Of a stretch of DNA of 64,000 bases, positions 8,349 to 16,877 are shown piece after piece (within the stretch, counting starts at the first letter, position 1; each line of letters opens with the position of its first letter). This DNA is from Novosphingobium sp. 18050 (lineage in GTDB: Bacteria; Pseudomonadota; Alphaproteobacteria; Sphingomonadales; Sphingomonadaceae), in contig NZ_CACSJO010000012.1 of the NCBI RefSeq assembly GCF_902706195.1, forward strand, positions 1 to 64,000, given 5' to 3'. The notes below the pieces were generated by a model that searched no databases, was not told where the DNA came from, and saw only the letters and a program-made list of their open reading frames with translations. Position numbers and translations under genes: made by a program.

Positions 8349-9383
8349 TCACATCAAACGCGGGTCAACGACCGTGCGAACCGGAGTCCCAGGCCCCGAC
8401 AGATTGGCGATCGCTTCGGCCACTTCGCCCAGGCCAATCCTTCCCCCCAGCCACGGCGTTACGTCGATGCGGCCATCCGCGATGCTGCGCAAAGCGAGTT
8501 CCATGTCCTGCGGTTCCTCACCGCCGGCGAACTGGATGTTGAGACGCTTGTTCTGCGCGGCGAAGACATAAAGTGGCTCGGGTTCCATGCAGTAGCCGCC
8601 CATGACGATGCGCCCGTCGAAGGGGGCGCTCTCGATGATCCGCTGCAGCATTCCGGGCACGCCGACGTTTTCGTAGACGAGATTGACGCGCCGGCTGCCC
8701 AGGTCCGGCAGGGGGCCGTAGGGGTCTGTCTCGCGCGGATCGATGGCGATGTGGGCACCCATGCGCAGCGCCAGTTCGCGGCGGTCGGCATGGAAATCGG
8801 CGGCTACGATCGGGGCAACGCCCGCCAGCGCAAGGCCGGCTATCACGCCGAGTCCGATCGCACCGCAGCCAAGCACCAGCGCGACATCGTCCTTGTCCGG
8901 GCGCCCGCGCCTTGCGTGTTCGAGGCCTACGGCAAGGGGTTCTATCATCGCGGCGTGATCGTCGGGCAAGCCTTCGGGCACTTCGAGGAGGAAGTCCTCG
9001 TCGAGCAGCATCAGTTCGCCGCATCCGCCCGGGCAGGTATGGCTGAAGCCGACCACCGCATGTGCCCCGCCCTGCCGCATGATCGGCACCGAGGTGACCC
9101 GCCGCCCCGGTGTGACAGCGCGGCGACTGCCTGCGCCGTAGTCCAGCACTTCACCCACGAACTCGTGCCCCGGCACGAAGGCGCGGGTGTATTCCAGCGC
9201 GGCATAGGGCCCACCCATGCGACGCGAGAGGTCGATGATGTTCTGGCCGCCGGAGATGAAATGCGCGTCCGATGCACAAAGGCCGCAGGAGTGCGTGCGC
9301 ACGAGGGCTTGCCCCTTGCCCGGTTCGGGGTCGGGCAGTTCGCGGACGTGGACCTGCCCGTTTTCGATGCAGGCGGCTTTCAC
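8349..9383 (-). CDS. Zinc-dependent alcohol dehydrogenase (MDR family)
   Basis: A 344-aa medium-chain dehydrogenase. CGLCASDAHF holds the catalytic-zinc Cys, GHEFVGEVLDYG the His-Glu pair, and GCGAIGLGVIAG the dinucleotide fold. The usual four-cysteine structural-zinc lobe is not evident; the region reads HTCPGGCGEL. The start is GTG, overlapping the stop of the LLM gene (GTGA), so it is translationally coupled. As the last gene of operon 2 it probably oxidises an alcohol or reduces a ketone of the pathway. Substrate unknown. Confidence 0.88.
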   Translation of the reverse strand: MKAACIENGQVHVRELPDPEPGKGQALVRTHSCGLCASDAHFISGGQNIIDLSRRMGGPYAALEYTRAFVPGHEFVGEVLDYGAGSRRAVTPGRRVTSVPIMRQGGAHAVVGFSHTCPGGCGELMLLDEDFLLEVPEGLPDDHAAMIEPLAVGLEHARRGRPDKDDVALVLGCGAIGLGVIAGLALAGVAPIVAADFHADRRELALRMGAHIAIDPRETDPYGPLPDLGSRRVNLVYENVGVPGMLQRIIESAPFDGRIVMGGYCMEPEPLYVFAAQNKRLNIQFAGGEEPQDMELALRSIADGRIDVTPWLGGRIGLGEVAEAIANLSGPGTPVRTVVDPRLM

Positions 9384-10393
9384 GCCGAAATCGCCTTGCG
9401 CAGCGCGGGCATCGTCTTTTCAAGCAGCTTCAGGCTCTTCCAGCCCTGCTGCGGCGAGAGGCCGCCGAGGAGGGGCTGGAATCCGATGTTGCCGCCTTCC
9501 ATTTCGGCCACCTTTTCCAGCAGCATCTGCGGGGTCCAGGCAGCGAACATCCCGGCGTGGCGCAGCACGGCCGGGTCGGTCAGGCCCTTGAAGGGCGAGC
9601 TGGATGCATTGCCTTCGGCCTCCGCCCACTTGGCATATTCGGTGATGACGTGGACGGCGTGGGGGGCGATGGCCTCCCACCCCTCATCCGGATCTTCGCA
9701 TAAGTGGATCGCCAGCGGCATGCCGGGCCGAGGGCGAAAGTACGTGCGCGGGCGATTGCCGAGGCGTTCGCATTCGGCGAGGTAAATGTCGACGAGGTCG
9801 CCCTTCATCGGCCCGAACCCGACGCCGAACTTCGCTGCGCGCCGAGCCGAGGCCGGCACGCCGCCGCCGACGAGGACGATGTCCTCCGGCTCCTGCACTG
9901 GCAGCGGGCGCACGAAAATGGGGCGCGTTCCGGCATCACTGGTATGCTCGAAACGCTCACCCTTGAGGGCGCGCAGGATGATCTCCAGCCCCTCGTCCAT
10001 CAGCTTTGCGCGGTCGCCCAGCGACTTGCGGAACATCGCGAATTCATAGGGGACATAGCCCGCGCCGAAGATCACGCCGAGACGGCCGTTCGACATGTTG
10101 TCCACCACCGCGATCTGTTCGGCCAGTTCCAGCGGATCGTGCAGCGGCAGGATCACCGCGCCAAGGAGGAAGCGGATCCGGCTGGTCACCGCCGCCATGC
10201 CGCCTGCCAGCGCGAAAGGCTGCGGCAGGTAGCCGTCGTCCGACCCGTGGTGCTGCATGAGGCCGATCTGGTCGGCGCCGATCCTGTCGACGAAGGCGGC
10301 CATCTCGATTGCGGCACGGTAGAGTTCGTGCGTCGGCGTGGCCCAATCTGGCGAACGCATGTCGAACGAGACGGAAATCTTGCAGTCCTTCAC
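9380..10393 (-). CDS. LLM-class flavin-dependent oxidoreductase
   Basis: A 337-aa luciferase-like TIM-barrel protein expected to use FMNH2 or F420-type cofactors; in proteobacteria FMNH2-dependent monooxygenation is the usual role. Family features include the N-terminal strand, FVDRIGADQIGLMQHHG, and LAEQIAVVDNMSNGRLGVIFGAGY. It starts with GTG overlapping the SnoaL-like gene's stop (GTGA) and overlaps the next gene by 4 bases, so operon 2 is tightly coupled. A Baeyer-Villiger-type or hydroxylating step is possible. No separate flavin reductase gene is seen in the window. Confidence 0.87.
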   Translation of the reverse strand: MKDCKISVSFDMRSPDWATPTHELYRAAIEMAAFVDRIGADQIGLMQHHGSDDGYLPQPFALAGGMAAVTSRIRFLLGAVILPLHDPLELAEQIAVVDNMSNGRLGVIFGAGYVPYEFAMFRKSLGDRAKLMDEGLEIILRALKGERFEHTSDAGTRPIFVRPLPVQEPEDIVLVGGGVPASARRAAKFGVGFGPMKGDLVDIYLAECERLGNRPRTYFRPRPGMPLAIHLCEDPDEGWEAIAPHAVHVITEYAKWAEAEGNASSSPFKGLTDPAVLRHAGMFAAWTPQMLLEKVAEMEGGNIGFQPLLGGLSPQQGWKSLKLLEKTMPALRKAISA

Positions 10394-10893
10394 GACCGGC
10401 TCTCCAGTATGGCGTAAGACGGGTCGTCCTTCCCGCGCGTGGCGGTTTCATGCTTCTTCATCGGCGTGACCTCGCTGATCGCATCGAATTCGATGACGGT
10501 CTGGCGCCGGTCGATCGCCCAGTGGCCGCCCCGTTTCGACCAGGTGTCGCAGTAGCGCGCCCAGTTCTCGATCTGCATGGTGCGCCCCTCGCGCTCCATG
10601 CGCAGGGTGGCGGTGACATAGGCCTCGCTGGAAGCGCGCGTGCCCGCCAGTTCGATCAGGATATTGGAAACCTGATGAGTGTGGTGCAGCAGGTTCCCGT
10701 GCGCCTCGCATATCCAGTCGATCGCGCCGCGCCCCGGTCCGCTATACCCATGCGGGCCATAGTCGGCAGTGGCATCTTCGTGAAACACGCTGTGGCCGAG
10801 CGGCACGTCGAGCCGGTCGACGCTGCGGCAGTAGCGGTAGATCTGCTCGGTGATCGCCTGCTTGTCGGCAAGCTCGGCAAGGATATCGGTCAC
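10390..10893 (-). CDS. SnoaL/NTF2-like protein
   Basis: A 167-aa cone-fold protein: the start LADKQAITEQIYRYCRSVDR, then FHEDATADYGPHG, and a late GHWAIDRRQTVIEF are typical of SnoaL-like members next to catabolic genes. Family members act as small hydrolases, isomerases or dehydratases, or as subunits of ring-hydroxylating enzymes; this one has no large oxygenase partner nearby. The start is GTG, 4 bases after the SDR stop, and the end overlaps the LLM gene. Exact reaction unknown. Confidence 0.75.
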   Translation of the reverse strand: MTDILAELADKQAITEQIYRYCRSVDRLDVPLGHSVFHEDATADYGPHGYSGPGRGAIDWICEAHGNLLHHTHQVSNILIELAGTRASSEAYVTATLRMEREGRTMQIENWARYCDTWSKRGGHWAIDRRQTVIEFDAISEVTPMKKHETATRGKDDPSYAILESRS

Positions 10894-10897
10894 TGCG

Positions 10898-11710
10898 TCA
10901 TCCCTTCACGGTGTAGGCAGCCGAAATCGCGGCGATCTGGCGAATGCGGGCCCGGCGCTGGGCAGCGGAGGAAGCGGACATCACCGCCTCGTCGTCGGCC
11001 TCGCCCCAGTTGCACACCGGGCCGAAAGGCAGGCGTTCGAGGCCAAGGCGGGCCACGTCGTCGGCATCGGCAAGCCCGGCCGGGACCGCCATGCCGCGCG
11101 CCTCCATCAGTTCGCGGTGGGCAGGCGTATCGGTTCGACCAAGCACATAGCTGAGGACATCGACCCCGTGCGGCTCCAGTTCGGCCCAGAGCGCTTCGCT
11201 CAGCACCAGATCGAACGCCTTGGTCGCGGCATAGACGTTGATGCCGGGCAGGCCGCCGTAACAGGCGCCCGATCCCACCACCATCAATCCGCCCCGCCCG
11301 CGCTGCCGCATCGGCGCGGCAAAGGCATGAAGCGCGCGCATCGTCGTCATGACATTGCGCATGACCAGCACGTCCCAGTTGGCGACGGCATTATCGAGGA
11401 ACATCGCGCCGTTGGGATCGGCACCGGCGTTGAGGATCAGCAGCCCCACCTCGCGCCCCTCCGCCGCGCCGAGCAATTGCTGCGCGGCATCCTCGGCGGC
11501 GAGGTCGATGGTGGCGGTGATGCACTGCGTCCCGTGCGCCGCGCGCAGTTCCTGCGCCAGCGCGGCGAGCGGCCCTTCGCGCCGGGCGACGAGGATAAGG
11601 TTCAGGCCCTTCGCGGAGAGTTGCCGCGCGAAAGATGCGCCGGTTCCTTCCGACGCCCCGGCGATCAACGCCCAGGGGCCGTAACGGCGCTTGAATTCCA
11701 GGTCGTCCAT
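10898..11710 (-). CDS. SDR-family oxidoreductase
   Basis: A 270-aa short-chain dehydrogenase and first gene of operon 2. It has the cofactor motif AGASEGTG, NAGAD, and an active site GSGACYGG...YAATK. The start codon is preceded by GGGAGA. It diverges from the GbsR/MarR-type regulator with 71 bp between the starts, an arrangement that usually means shared control. Likely an alcohol/ketone step; substrate not identifiable. Confidence 0.85.
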   Translation of the reverse strand: MDDLEFKRRYGPWALIAGASEGTGASFARQLSAKGLNLILVARREGPLAALAQELRAAHGTQCITATIDLAAEDAAQQLLGAAEGREVGLLILNAGADPNGAMFLDNAVANWDVLVMRNVMTTMRALHAFAAPMRQRGRGGLMVVGSGACYGGLPGINVYAATKAFDLVLSEALWAELEPHGVDVLSYVLGRTDTPAHRELMEARGMAVPAGLADADDVARLGLERLPFGPVCNWGEADDEAVMSASSAAQRRARIRQIAAISAAYTVKG

Positions 11711-11763
11711 CGCCTTGGTTCTCCCATTCCGCGCCCGGTTTTCCGCTGGCGTCTCGGCATCAA

Positions 11764-11781
11764 ATTCAGTAAATACAGAAT
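11764..11781. promoter_or_regulatory. Palindromic operator abutting the GbsR/MarR-type start codon
   Basis: ATTCAGTAAATACAGAAT is an 18-bp dyad pairing at 7 of 9 positions (ATTC-N-GTA-NN-TAC-N-GAAT). It ends one base before the ATG at 11782 and lies in the 71-bp gap between divergent genes. Size and symmetry suit a MarR/GbsR dimer. There is no ribosome binding site between it and the ATG. Confidence 0.55.
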
Positions 11782-12303
11782 ATGTCGAACATCAAGCCCA
11801 CAAAGCAGGACGAAGCCTTTCTTGACGCCATGGCGATGTTGATGACCCCCTGGGGCTGGCCGCGGCCGGTCGGGCGCATCTACGCCTATCTCCTGCTGCG
11901 CGAGGAACCGGCGACGCTGGACCAGATCGCGGCGGACCTTGGCATGAGCAAAAGCAACGCAAGCGTCGCCGCCCGCACGCTGGAGCATTGCGGCAATGCC
12001 CGCCGTCAGGGCGAACCGGGCAGCCGCCGCATCTATTATTCGGTGCCGGGAGAGTTCAGCGGGCCCTTCGTCGCCAAGGCCGAACTGCTGGAGCGGCAAG
12101 TGCGAATGTTCAAAGGCCAGCGCGGCCGCGCCGTCCCGGACGTCGTCGCCGAGCGTTTCGATCGCATCTCCGAATTCTACACCGCCATGCGGGTGGCTAT
12201 CGAAGGCGTGATCGCCTGTCAGGCCGGCTCCGCGATCCGTTCGGCGGCGGCAGCGGACGAGGACGAGAGCCCGGCGCGCAAGACCGCCACCCGCGCGCGG
12301 TAG
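11782..12303 (+). CDS. GbsR/MarR-family transcriptional regulator
   Basis: A 173-aa winged-helix regulator. GWPRPVGRIYAYLLL, ATLDQIAADLGMSKSNASVAARTLE and RRIYYSVPGEFSG follow the GbsR pattern (helix-turn-helix about residues 45-70, then wing), with a C-terminal helical dimerisation part. It probably represses operon 2 and itself through the palindrome that touches its start codon, and may also serve operon 3. Its last 85 bases overlap the 3' end of the convergent oxidoreductase gene, so the two transcripts are complementary there. Confidence 0.85.
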   Translation: MSNIKPTKQDEAFLDAMAMLMTPWGWPRPVGRIYAYLLLREEPATLDQIAADLGMSKSNASVAARTLEHCGNARRQGEPGSRRIYYSVPGEFSGPFVAKAELLERQVRMFKGQRGRAVPDVVAERFDRISEFYTAMRVAIEGVIACQAGSAIRSAAAADEDESPARKTATRAR

Positions 12304-15300
12304 GCGGCAACGCCGGCTTCTTTGACCGGGCCATAGCCGGCGATCAGGTCGGCCGAGGCTGCAAGTTCTATCGCGGCCTCCATCGACTGCGGCGTCACGC
12401 TGGCCGCGAGGTCCTCAATGAGGGCGCGGTATTCGCCGGGTAGCGCGCGTTCCATGCGCCGCTCAGCCGTGAAACCGAAGGGGTCAAGCGCCGTGCCGCG
12501 CAGGACTTTGAGCCGTGCCAGCACCTCAAAGACCGGAAATATCCAGCCGCCGAACGCGATCTTGCGCGGCCTCCCGGTGCGTGCATCCCTGCGCCATGCC
12601 AGCAGTGGCGGCGCAAGGTGGACCCTGAGCCGAGGGCTGCCGGCAAAAGTATCCGCCAATCCCTGACGAAAGGCGGGAGTGGTATAAAGGCGGGCTACTT
12701 CGTACTCGTCCTTGTAGGCCATCAACCGGCCAAGGCCGCCAGCAACCCGGGTCAGGAACGGCTGCGCATCAGTAATCCCGCGCGCGGCCAGAGTAGCTTC
12801 GATATCGCCAAGGAAAGCGCGGTACTGCGCGGCATAGCCCTCGTTCTGATAGGCTGTGAGCAGGCGGGCACGGTGCTCCACCAGCGCAGCATAGCCAGTT
12901 CCTTCCTGCGGCGCAGCGACAGGAAGGAACTCGCAGTCCACCCCCGCCGCCGCCAGCCTTCCCAGCGCGAGCGCCGCCAGGTTCGGGCGAACGGCCACAC
13001 CGTTCAACCGCACCGCCTGCTCGATCGAATCCAGCCTGACCGGCAGCAGCCCCTTCTGCGCCGCGAAGCCCAGCATCATGAGGTTGGTGAAGATCGTGTC
13101 TCCCAGTAACCGGTTCGCCAATGTCCCGGCGCGCAGCGAGGCCACGTTCGCGGGATCGACGCGGCGGCCGATGGCAGTCACGAAACGGGTGGCAGCCAGA
13201 TCGAGGTTTCGGTTCCGCTGAAACTCGCCGGTGGGAACGACGTCCTCATTGGCCAGCACGCGCGTTTCGGGCCGCGTCAGCGCCAGCACTTCCGGTCCAG
13301 CTGCGACGACGAGGTCGCAGGCGATCAGCACATCCACCTGCCCCGCACCCAGCCGCGCCGAGGGGATCGCGGCGATGTCCGTGCCGATACGGATATGGCT
13401 GGTCACCGCGCCGCCCTTCTGGGCCATGCCGGTCTGATCCAGCACCTTGGCCGCTTTGCCTTCGAGATGCGCGGCCATGGCGATGACCGCTCCAACGGTG
13501 AGCACACCCGTCCCGCCGATGCCCGCCACTGCGAGCGCGCAGGAGCCTTGTTCCATTTCCAGCACCGCCGGGACCGGCAAGACTGCTACGTGCGCCGCCA
13601 GCGCCGCATCGTCGATCCCGCGCTTCGCCAATGCTGCGCCCGAAACTTCGACGAAGCTGGGGCAGAAGCCCTTGATGCAGGAATAATCCTTGTTGCAGGT
13701 CGACTGGTCGATCGCGCGCTTGCGGCCAAGTTCGGTCTCGATCGGCACCACCGATAGACAGTTGGACTGCACCGAGCAGTCACCGCAGCCTTCGCAGACC
13801 GCCGGGTTGATCCAGAGCCGCTTGTCGGGGTCGGGATAGCCGCCCTTCTTGCGCCGCCGCCGCTTCTCGTTGGCGCAGGTCTGTTCGTAGACGATGGCCG
13901 ATGTACCCAGCGTCTCGCGAAGTTCGCGCTGCACGGCGTCGAGGTGGTCGCGGTGCAGGACGCGGGTGCCGCGCGGCAGGTCGGCGTGGGCGAAACGGGA
14001 CGGGTCCTCGCTCACCAGCACCACCGGATCGACGCCCTCGGTAACCAGTTCGCGCACGATCTGCTCGGGTGTCAGCGCACCTTCGGCGGGCTGGCCGCCG
14101 GTCATCGCCACGGCATCGTTGTAGAGTATCTTGAAAGTGACCCGGCTTTTCGCGGCTACCGCCGCGCGGATCGTCAGCAGGCCCGAGTGTGTGTAAGTGC
14201 CGTCGCCGAGGTTCTGGAACATGTGCGGCGTATCGACGAACGTCTGCGCGCCGACCCAGGGCATGCCCTCCTGCCCCATCGACACGGTCTGCATGGTATT
14301 GCGATCGGGCATGTAGTGGGCAAGGCCGTGGCACCCCGTCGCCCCCATCGCGGCGCTCCCTTCGGGCACCAGCGTCGAGGTATTGTGCGGGCAACCCGAG
14401 CAGAAATAGGCCGGCCGGATCGCCAGTCGCTGCAACGCGCCGGCCCCGCCTTCGAGCACGCAAAGGGCAGCATCACGCGCCGCTGTCTGCTCGTCCAGAA
14501 TACCCAGAGCGGCGAGGCGGCTCACCAGAGCCCGGCGCACGCCCGCGGGGTCCAGCACCCCGGTTTCGCGCAGGAGCGGTGTGCCGTCGGGGAGAGTCTT
14601 GCCGGTAAGCACGGGCGCGTCGGCGCGGCCGTAGAAGATGCGGGCCAGCTGGTCCTCGATGAAGGCGCGCTTCTCCTCCACCACCAGGACTTCGGCGCTG
14701 CCGCCGCAAGCCTCGCGAACGAAGGCGGCGTCGAGCGGCCAGACGAGGCCCAGTTTCACCACGCGCAGGCCCAGGGCGCGGCGGCGCCCGTCGTCCAGCC
14801 CCAGGTCGGTAAGGGCCTGGCATACGTCGAGCCAGGCCTTCCCTGCGCTCACTATGGTCAGGCGGCGAGTGGAGGCATCGTGGCTCACCCGGTCGAGGCG
14901 GTTGAGCGCGGCAAAGTGCGGGACGATCGGCAGGCGCTGCTCGATCACGGCTGTCTCCTGATCCAGCGCCGACATGCCGAGCCGCAAGTTGGGGGAAATG
15001 CCGGGGATTTCAGGCATATGGATGGGGAAGGCGTCGCCGGGCAAGGTTACGGTAGTGGTCAGGTCCAGCGTGTCCGTCACCGCTTTCAGGCCCACGTAGA
15101 GCCCGCTGGCGCGTGAGAGCGCCCAGCCCAGTTGGCCCATCGTCAGGATTTCGTCGGTCGTCGCGGGATAGAGCACCGGCGCCATCGCGGTGACCAGCAC
15201 GTGCTCGGACTGGTGCGCGGTGAGCGAGGACTTTGCGGCATGGTCGTCGCCGCACAGCAGCAGCGCGCCGCCCTTGCTGTGCGTGCCCTCGAAGTTGGCG

Positions 15301-15683
15301 GCCTTGATCGCCTCGCCCGCGCGCTCGACGCCCACGCCCTTGGCGTACCACAGCGAGAACACGCCATCGACACGGGGCTTGCCGTACCAGCCCAGTTGCT
15401 GGGTGCCGCGCACCGAAGTCGCCGCCAGTTCCTCATTGAGGCCGGGTTCGAAGCGGATGTCGTGCTCGCCCAGCAGCGTCTCGCTCGCCCAGAGCTGCGC
15501 GTCGAGCGTGGTGATAGGCGAGCCGCGATAGCCGGTGACATAGCCCGCAGTGTTCAGCCCTGCCGCCCTGTCCCGCCGGGCCTGATCGAGCAGCAGGCGC
15601 ACCACGCCCTGCAGCGCCGAGAGCATTACCTGCCCTTCGGTCTGCACATATTTGTCATCAAGCGTGACGACCGATCTGGTCAC
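12219..15683 (-). CDS. Fused indolepyruvate:ferredoxin oxidoreductase-type 2-oxoacid oxidoreductase
   Basis: This 1154-aa protein combines the alpha and beta halves of a thiamine-diphosphate 2-oxoacid:ferredoxin oxidoreductase, converting a 2-oxoacid and CoA to acyl-CoA plus CO2. Order: pyrimidine-binding part (GYRGSPITTLD), TPP-binding part (CSGCPHNTST, GCHGLAHYMPDRN), Cys-rich Fe-S region (CEGCGDCSVQSNC, STCNKDYSCIKGFC), gamma-like part (GIGGTGVLTVG) and a C-terminal helical domain. It starts with GTG after GGGG. It is the last gene of operon 3, 139 bp after the DUF2889 gene. Related enzymes (EdcC/OecC) are reported in sphingomonad oestrogen degradation, where they act on meta-cleavage products; a similar role on a catabolic 2-oxoacid here is inference. 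No extradiol dioxygenase is in the window. Confidence 0.9.
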   Translation of the reverse strand: MTRSVVTLDDKYVQTEGQVMLSALQGVVRLLLDQARRDRAAGLNTAGYVTGYRGSPITTLDAQLWASETLLGEHDIRFEPGLNEELAATSVRGTQQLGWYGKPRVDGVFSLWYAKGVGVERAGEAIKAANFEGTHSKGGALLLCGDDHAAKSSLTAHQSEHVLVTAMAPVLYPATTDEILTMGQLGWALSRASGLYVGLKAVTDTLDLTTTVTLPGDAFPIHMPEIPGISPNLRLGMSALDQETAVIEQRLPIVPHFAALNRLDRVSHDASTRRLTIVSAGKAWLDVCQALTDLGLDDGRRRALGLRVVKLGLVWPLDAAFVREACGGSAEVLVVEEKRAFIEDQLARIFYGRADAPVLTGKTLPDGTPLLRETGVLDPAGVRRALVSRLAALGILDEQTAARDAALCVLEGGAGALQRLAIRPAYFCSGCPHNTSTLVPEGSAAMGATGCHGLAHYMPDRNTMQTVSMGQEGMPWVGAQTFVDTPHMFQNLGDGTYTHSGLLTIRAAVAAKSRVTFKILYNDAVAMTGGQPAEGALTPEQIVRELVTEGVDPVVLVSEDPSRFAHADLPRGTRVLHRDHLDAVQRELRETLGTSAIVYEQTCANEKRRRRKKGGYPDPDKRLWINPAVCEGCGDCSVQSNCLSVVPIETELGRKRAIDQSTCNKDYSCIKGFCPSFVEVSGAALAKRGIDDAALAAHVAVLPVPAVLEMEQGSCALAVAGIGGTGVLTVGAVIAMAAHLEGKAAKVLDQTGMAQKGGAVTSHIRIGTDIAAIPSARLGAGQVDVLIACDLVVAAGPEVLALTRPETRVLANEDVVPTGEFQRNRNLDLAATRFVTAIGRRVDPANVASLRAGTLANRLLGDTIFTNLMMLGFAAQKGLLPVRLDSIEQAVRLNGVAVRPNLAALALGRLAAAGVDCEFLPVAAPQEGTGYAALVEHRARLLTAYQNEGYAAQYRAFLGDIEATLAARGITDAQPFLTRVAGGLGRLMAYKDEYEVARLYTTPAFRQGLADTFAGSPRLRVHLAPPLLAWRRDARTGRPRKIAFGGWIFPVFEVLARLKVLRGTALDPFGFTAERRMERALPGEYRALIEDLAASVTPQSMEAAIELAASADLIAGYGPVKEAGVAAYRARVAVLRAGLSSSSAAAAERIAEPA

Positions 15684-15822
15684 TCATTTCCCCGCAGGTT
15701 TTCTGTTCCTGCGCCCGGCCTTTCAGATGCGGGCGGCCCGCGCAAGCGAGGCCTGGGTCTTGCGCCGCGCCGGTCAAGTGGCGTTGCGGGAGGGGGTCTG
15801 CCGGGCGGAGAGGACGGGCCCC

Positions 15823-16845
15823 CTATCCGCCAATCTTCGCTGCCAGTTCCGGCACGTCGGCCAGCGCACGCAAAGCGTCGTTGAGGTGGGTGCAGCCTTC
15901 CGGCCCGCGTAGCTGCGTCAACACCTCGTCGCGAATGTGGCCTAGGCCCCGGCCCACAAGACGCTGGGTGTTGTAGATCGCACCGGGGCATTCCGAGAAC
16001 GGCAGGATGCGCGCCTCTGGCTCGATCGACAGCACTTCGAGCGTGGCAAGATCCGCCGTCGCCCGCAGGAGGTATTCGTGGATCGCGACGCGGCTGCCGT
16101 CGATGCGGGCGGCGCTGTCCTGAAACGCGGAATCGATGCGGATCACCCCGGCTGCCTCGTCTCTGGTCACGTCAATGCGGCGGGCACGGCGAAAGCCTGC
16201 GCCTTCGTGATCGGACAGCATGTGCCAGCCCTGCGGATCGAGCGGATTGCGCACATCGCCTGCATTGGCGCTGGCGACATCCTCCGGCGGGCCGCCGGGC
16301 TGGACGCCGCTGTTGCCTTCCTGCAAGCCCCAGCACACGTTGACCCGCTGGGCCATGAGCTGCTCATGCTGCTCCTCGCCGATGCGTTCGCGCAGCCGCT
16401 CGGCCCAGTCGGGATAGAACTGCGACCACGCAAAAGAGCTGACCAGCGCGGTGCCCGAAAGATCGTCAAGCACAAGATAGAGCGGGTGCGCCAGATCGGG
16501 CATGATCTCGCGTAGCAAGGCCCGCAAGTGGCCGCCTGCACGGGCACCGATCAGCCGCTCCGACCCGGCGGGAGCGGGGTCGGCAGTGATGGCGGTGATC
16601 GTCTTGTCCTCGGTCATCCGCACGTCGAAGCGCGCCTCGGCCAGGGTCAGGCCTTCGGTGCCCGCCAGCGGCGTCCACAAATCGCGCGCCGCGCCGATGA
16701 AGAGGCGCTGGCCCTCGATCCCGTCCGGCCACGACACGTCGATGCTGGTGGTGCGCCGCACCGAACCGGCGATGCGGGCCGGGGCGGGATTGGCGGTGCT
16801 GCGCGGCGGCGAAGCCAGAGGCGAGGACGGAGTCATGGTATTCAT
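15823..16845 (-). CDS. DUF2889 domain-containing protein
   Basis: A protein of about 340 aa with the DUF2889 signature near its end: CPGAIYNTQRLVGRGLG then GCTHLNDALRALADV. Conserved Cys, His and Asp there suggest a catalytic or metal site, but no reaction is established that I know of. The start is uncertain: ATG at 16845 (used here), ATG at 16836, or a TTG at 16881 that overlaps the upstream stop (TTGA) and would add 12 residues. It lies between the CurA-like reductase and the 2-oxoacid oxidoreductase, so a role in the same pathway is likely. Confidence 0.75.
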   Translation of the reverse strand: MNTMTPSSPLASPPRSTANPAPARIAGSVRRTTSIDVSWPDGIEGQRLFIGAARDLWTPLAGTEGLTLAEARFDVRMTEDKTITAITADPAPAGSERLIGARAGGHLRALLREIMPDLAHPLYLVLDDLSGTALVSSFAWSQFYPDWAERLRERIGEEQHEQLMAQRVNVCWGLQEGNSGVQPGGPPEDVASANAGDVRNPLDPQGWHMLSDHEGAGFRRARRIDVTRDEAAGVIRIDSAFQDSAARIDGSRVAIHEYLLRATADLATLEVLSIEPEARILPFSECPGAIYNTQRLVGRGLGHIRDEVLTQLRGPEGCTHLNDALRALADVPELAAKIGG

Positions 16846-16877
16846 GCGAATCACGCTGGACCCCGCCGCGCGGCCAA

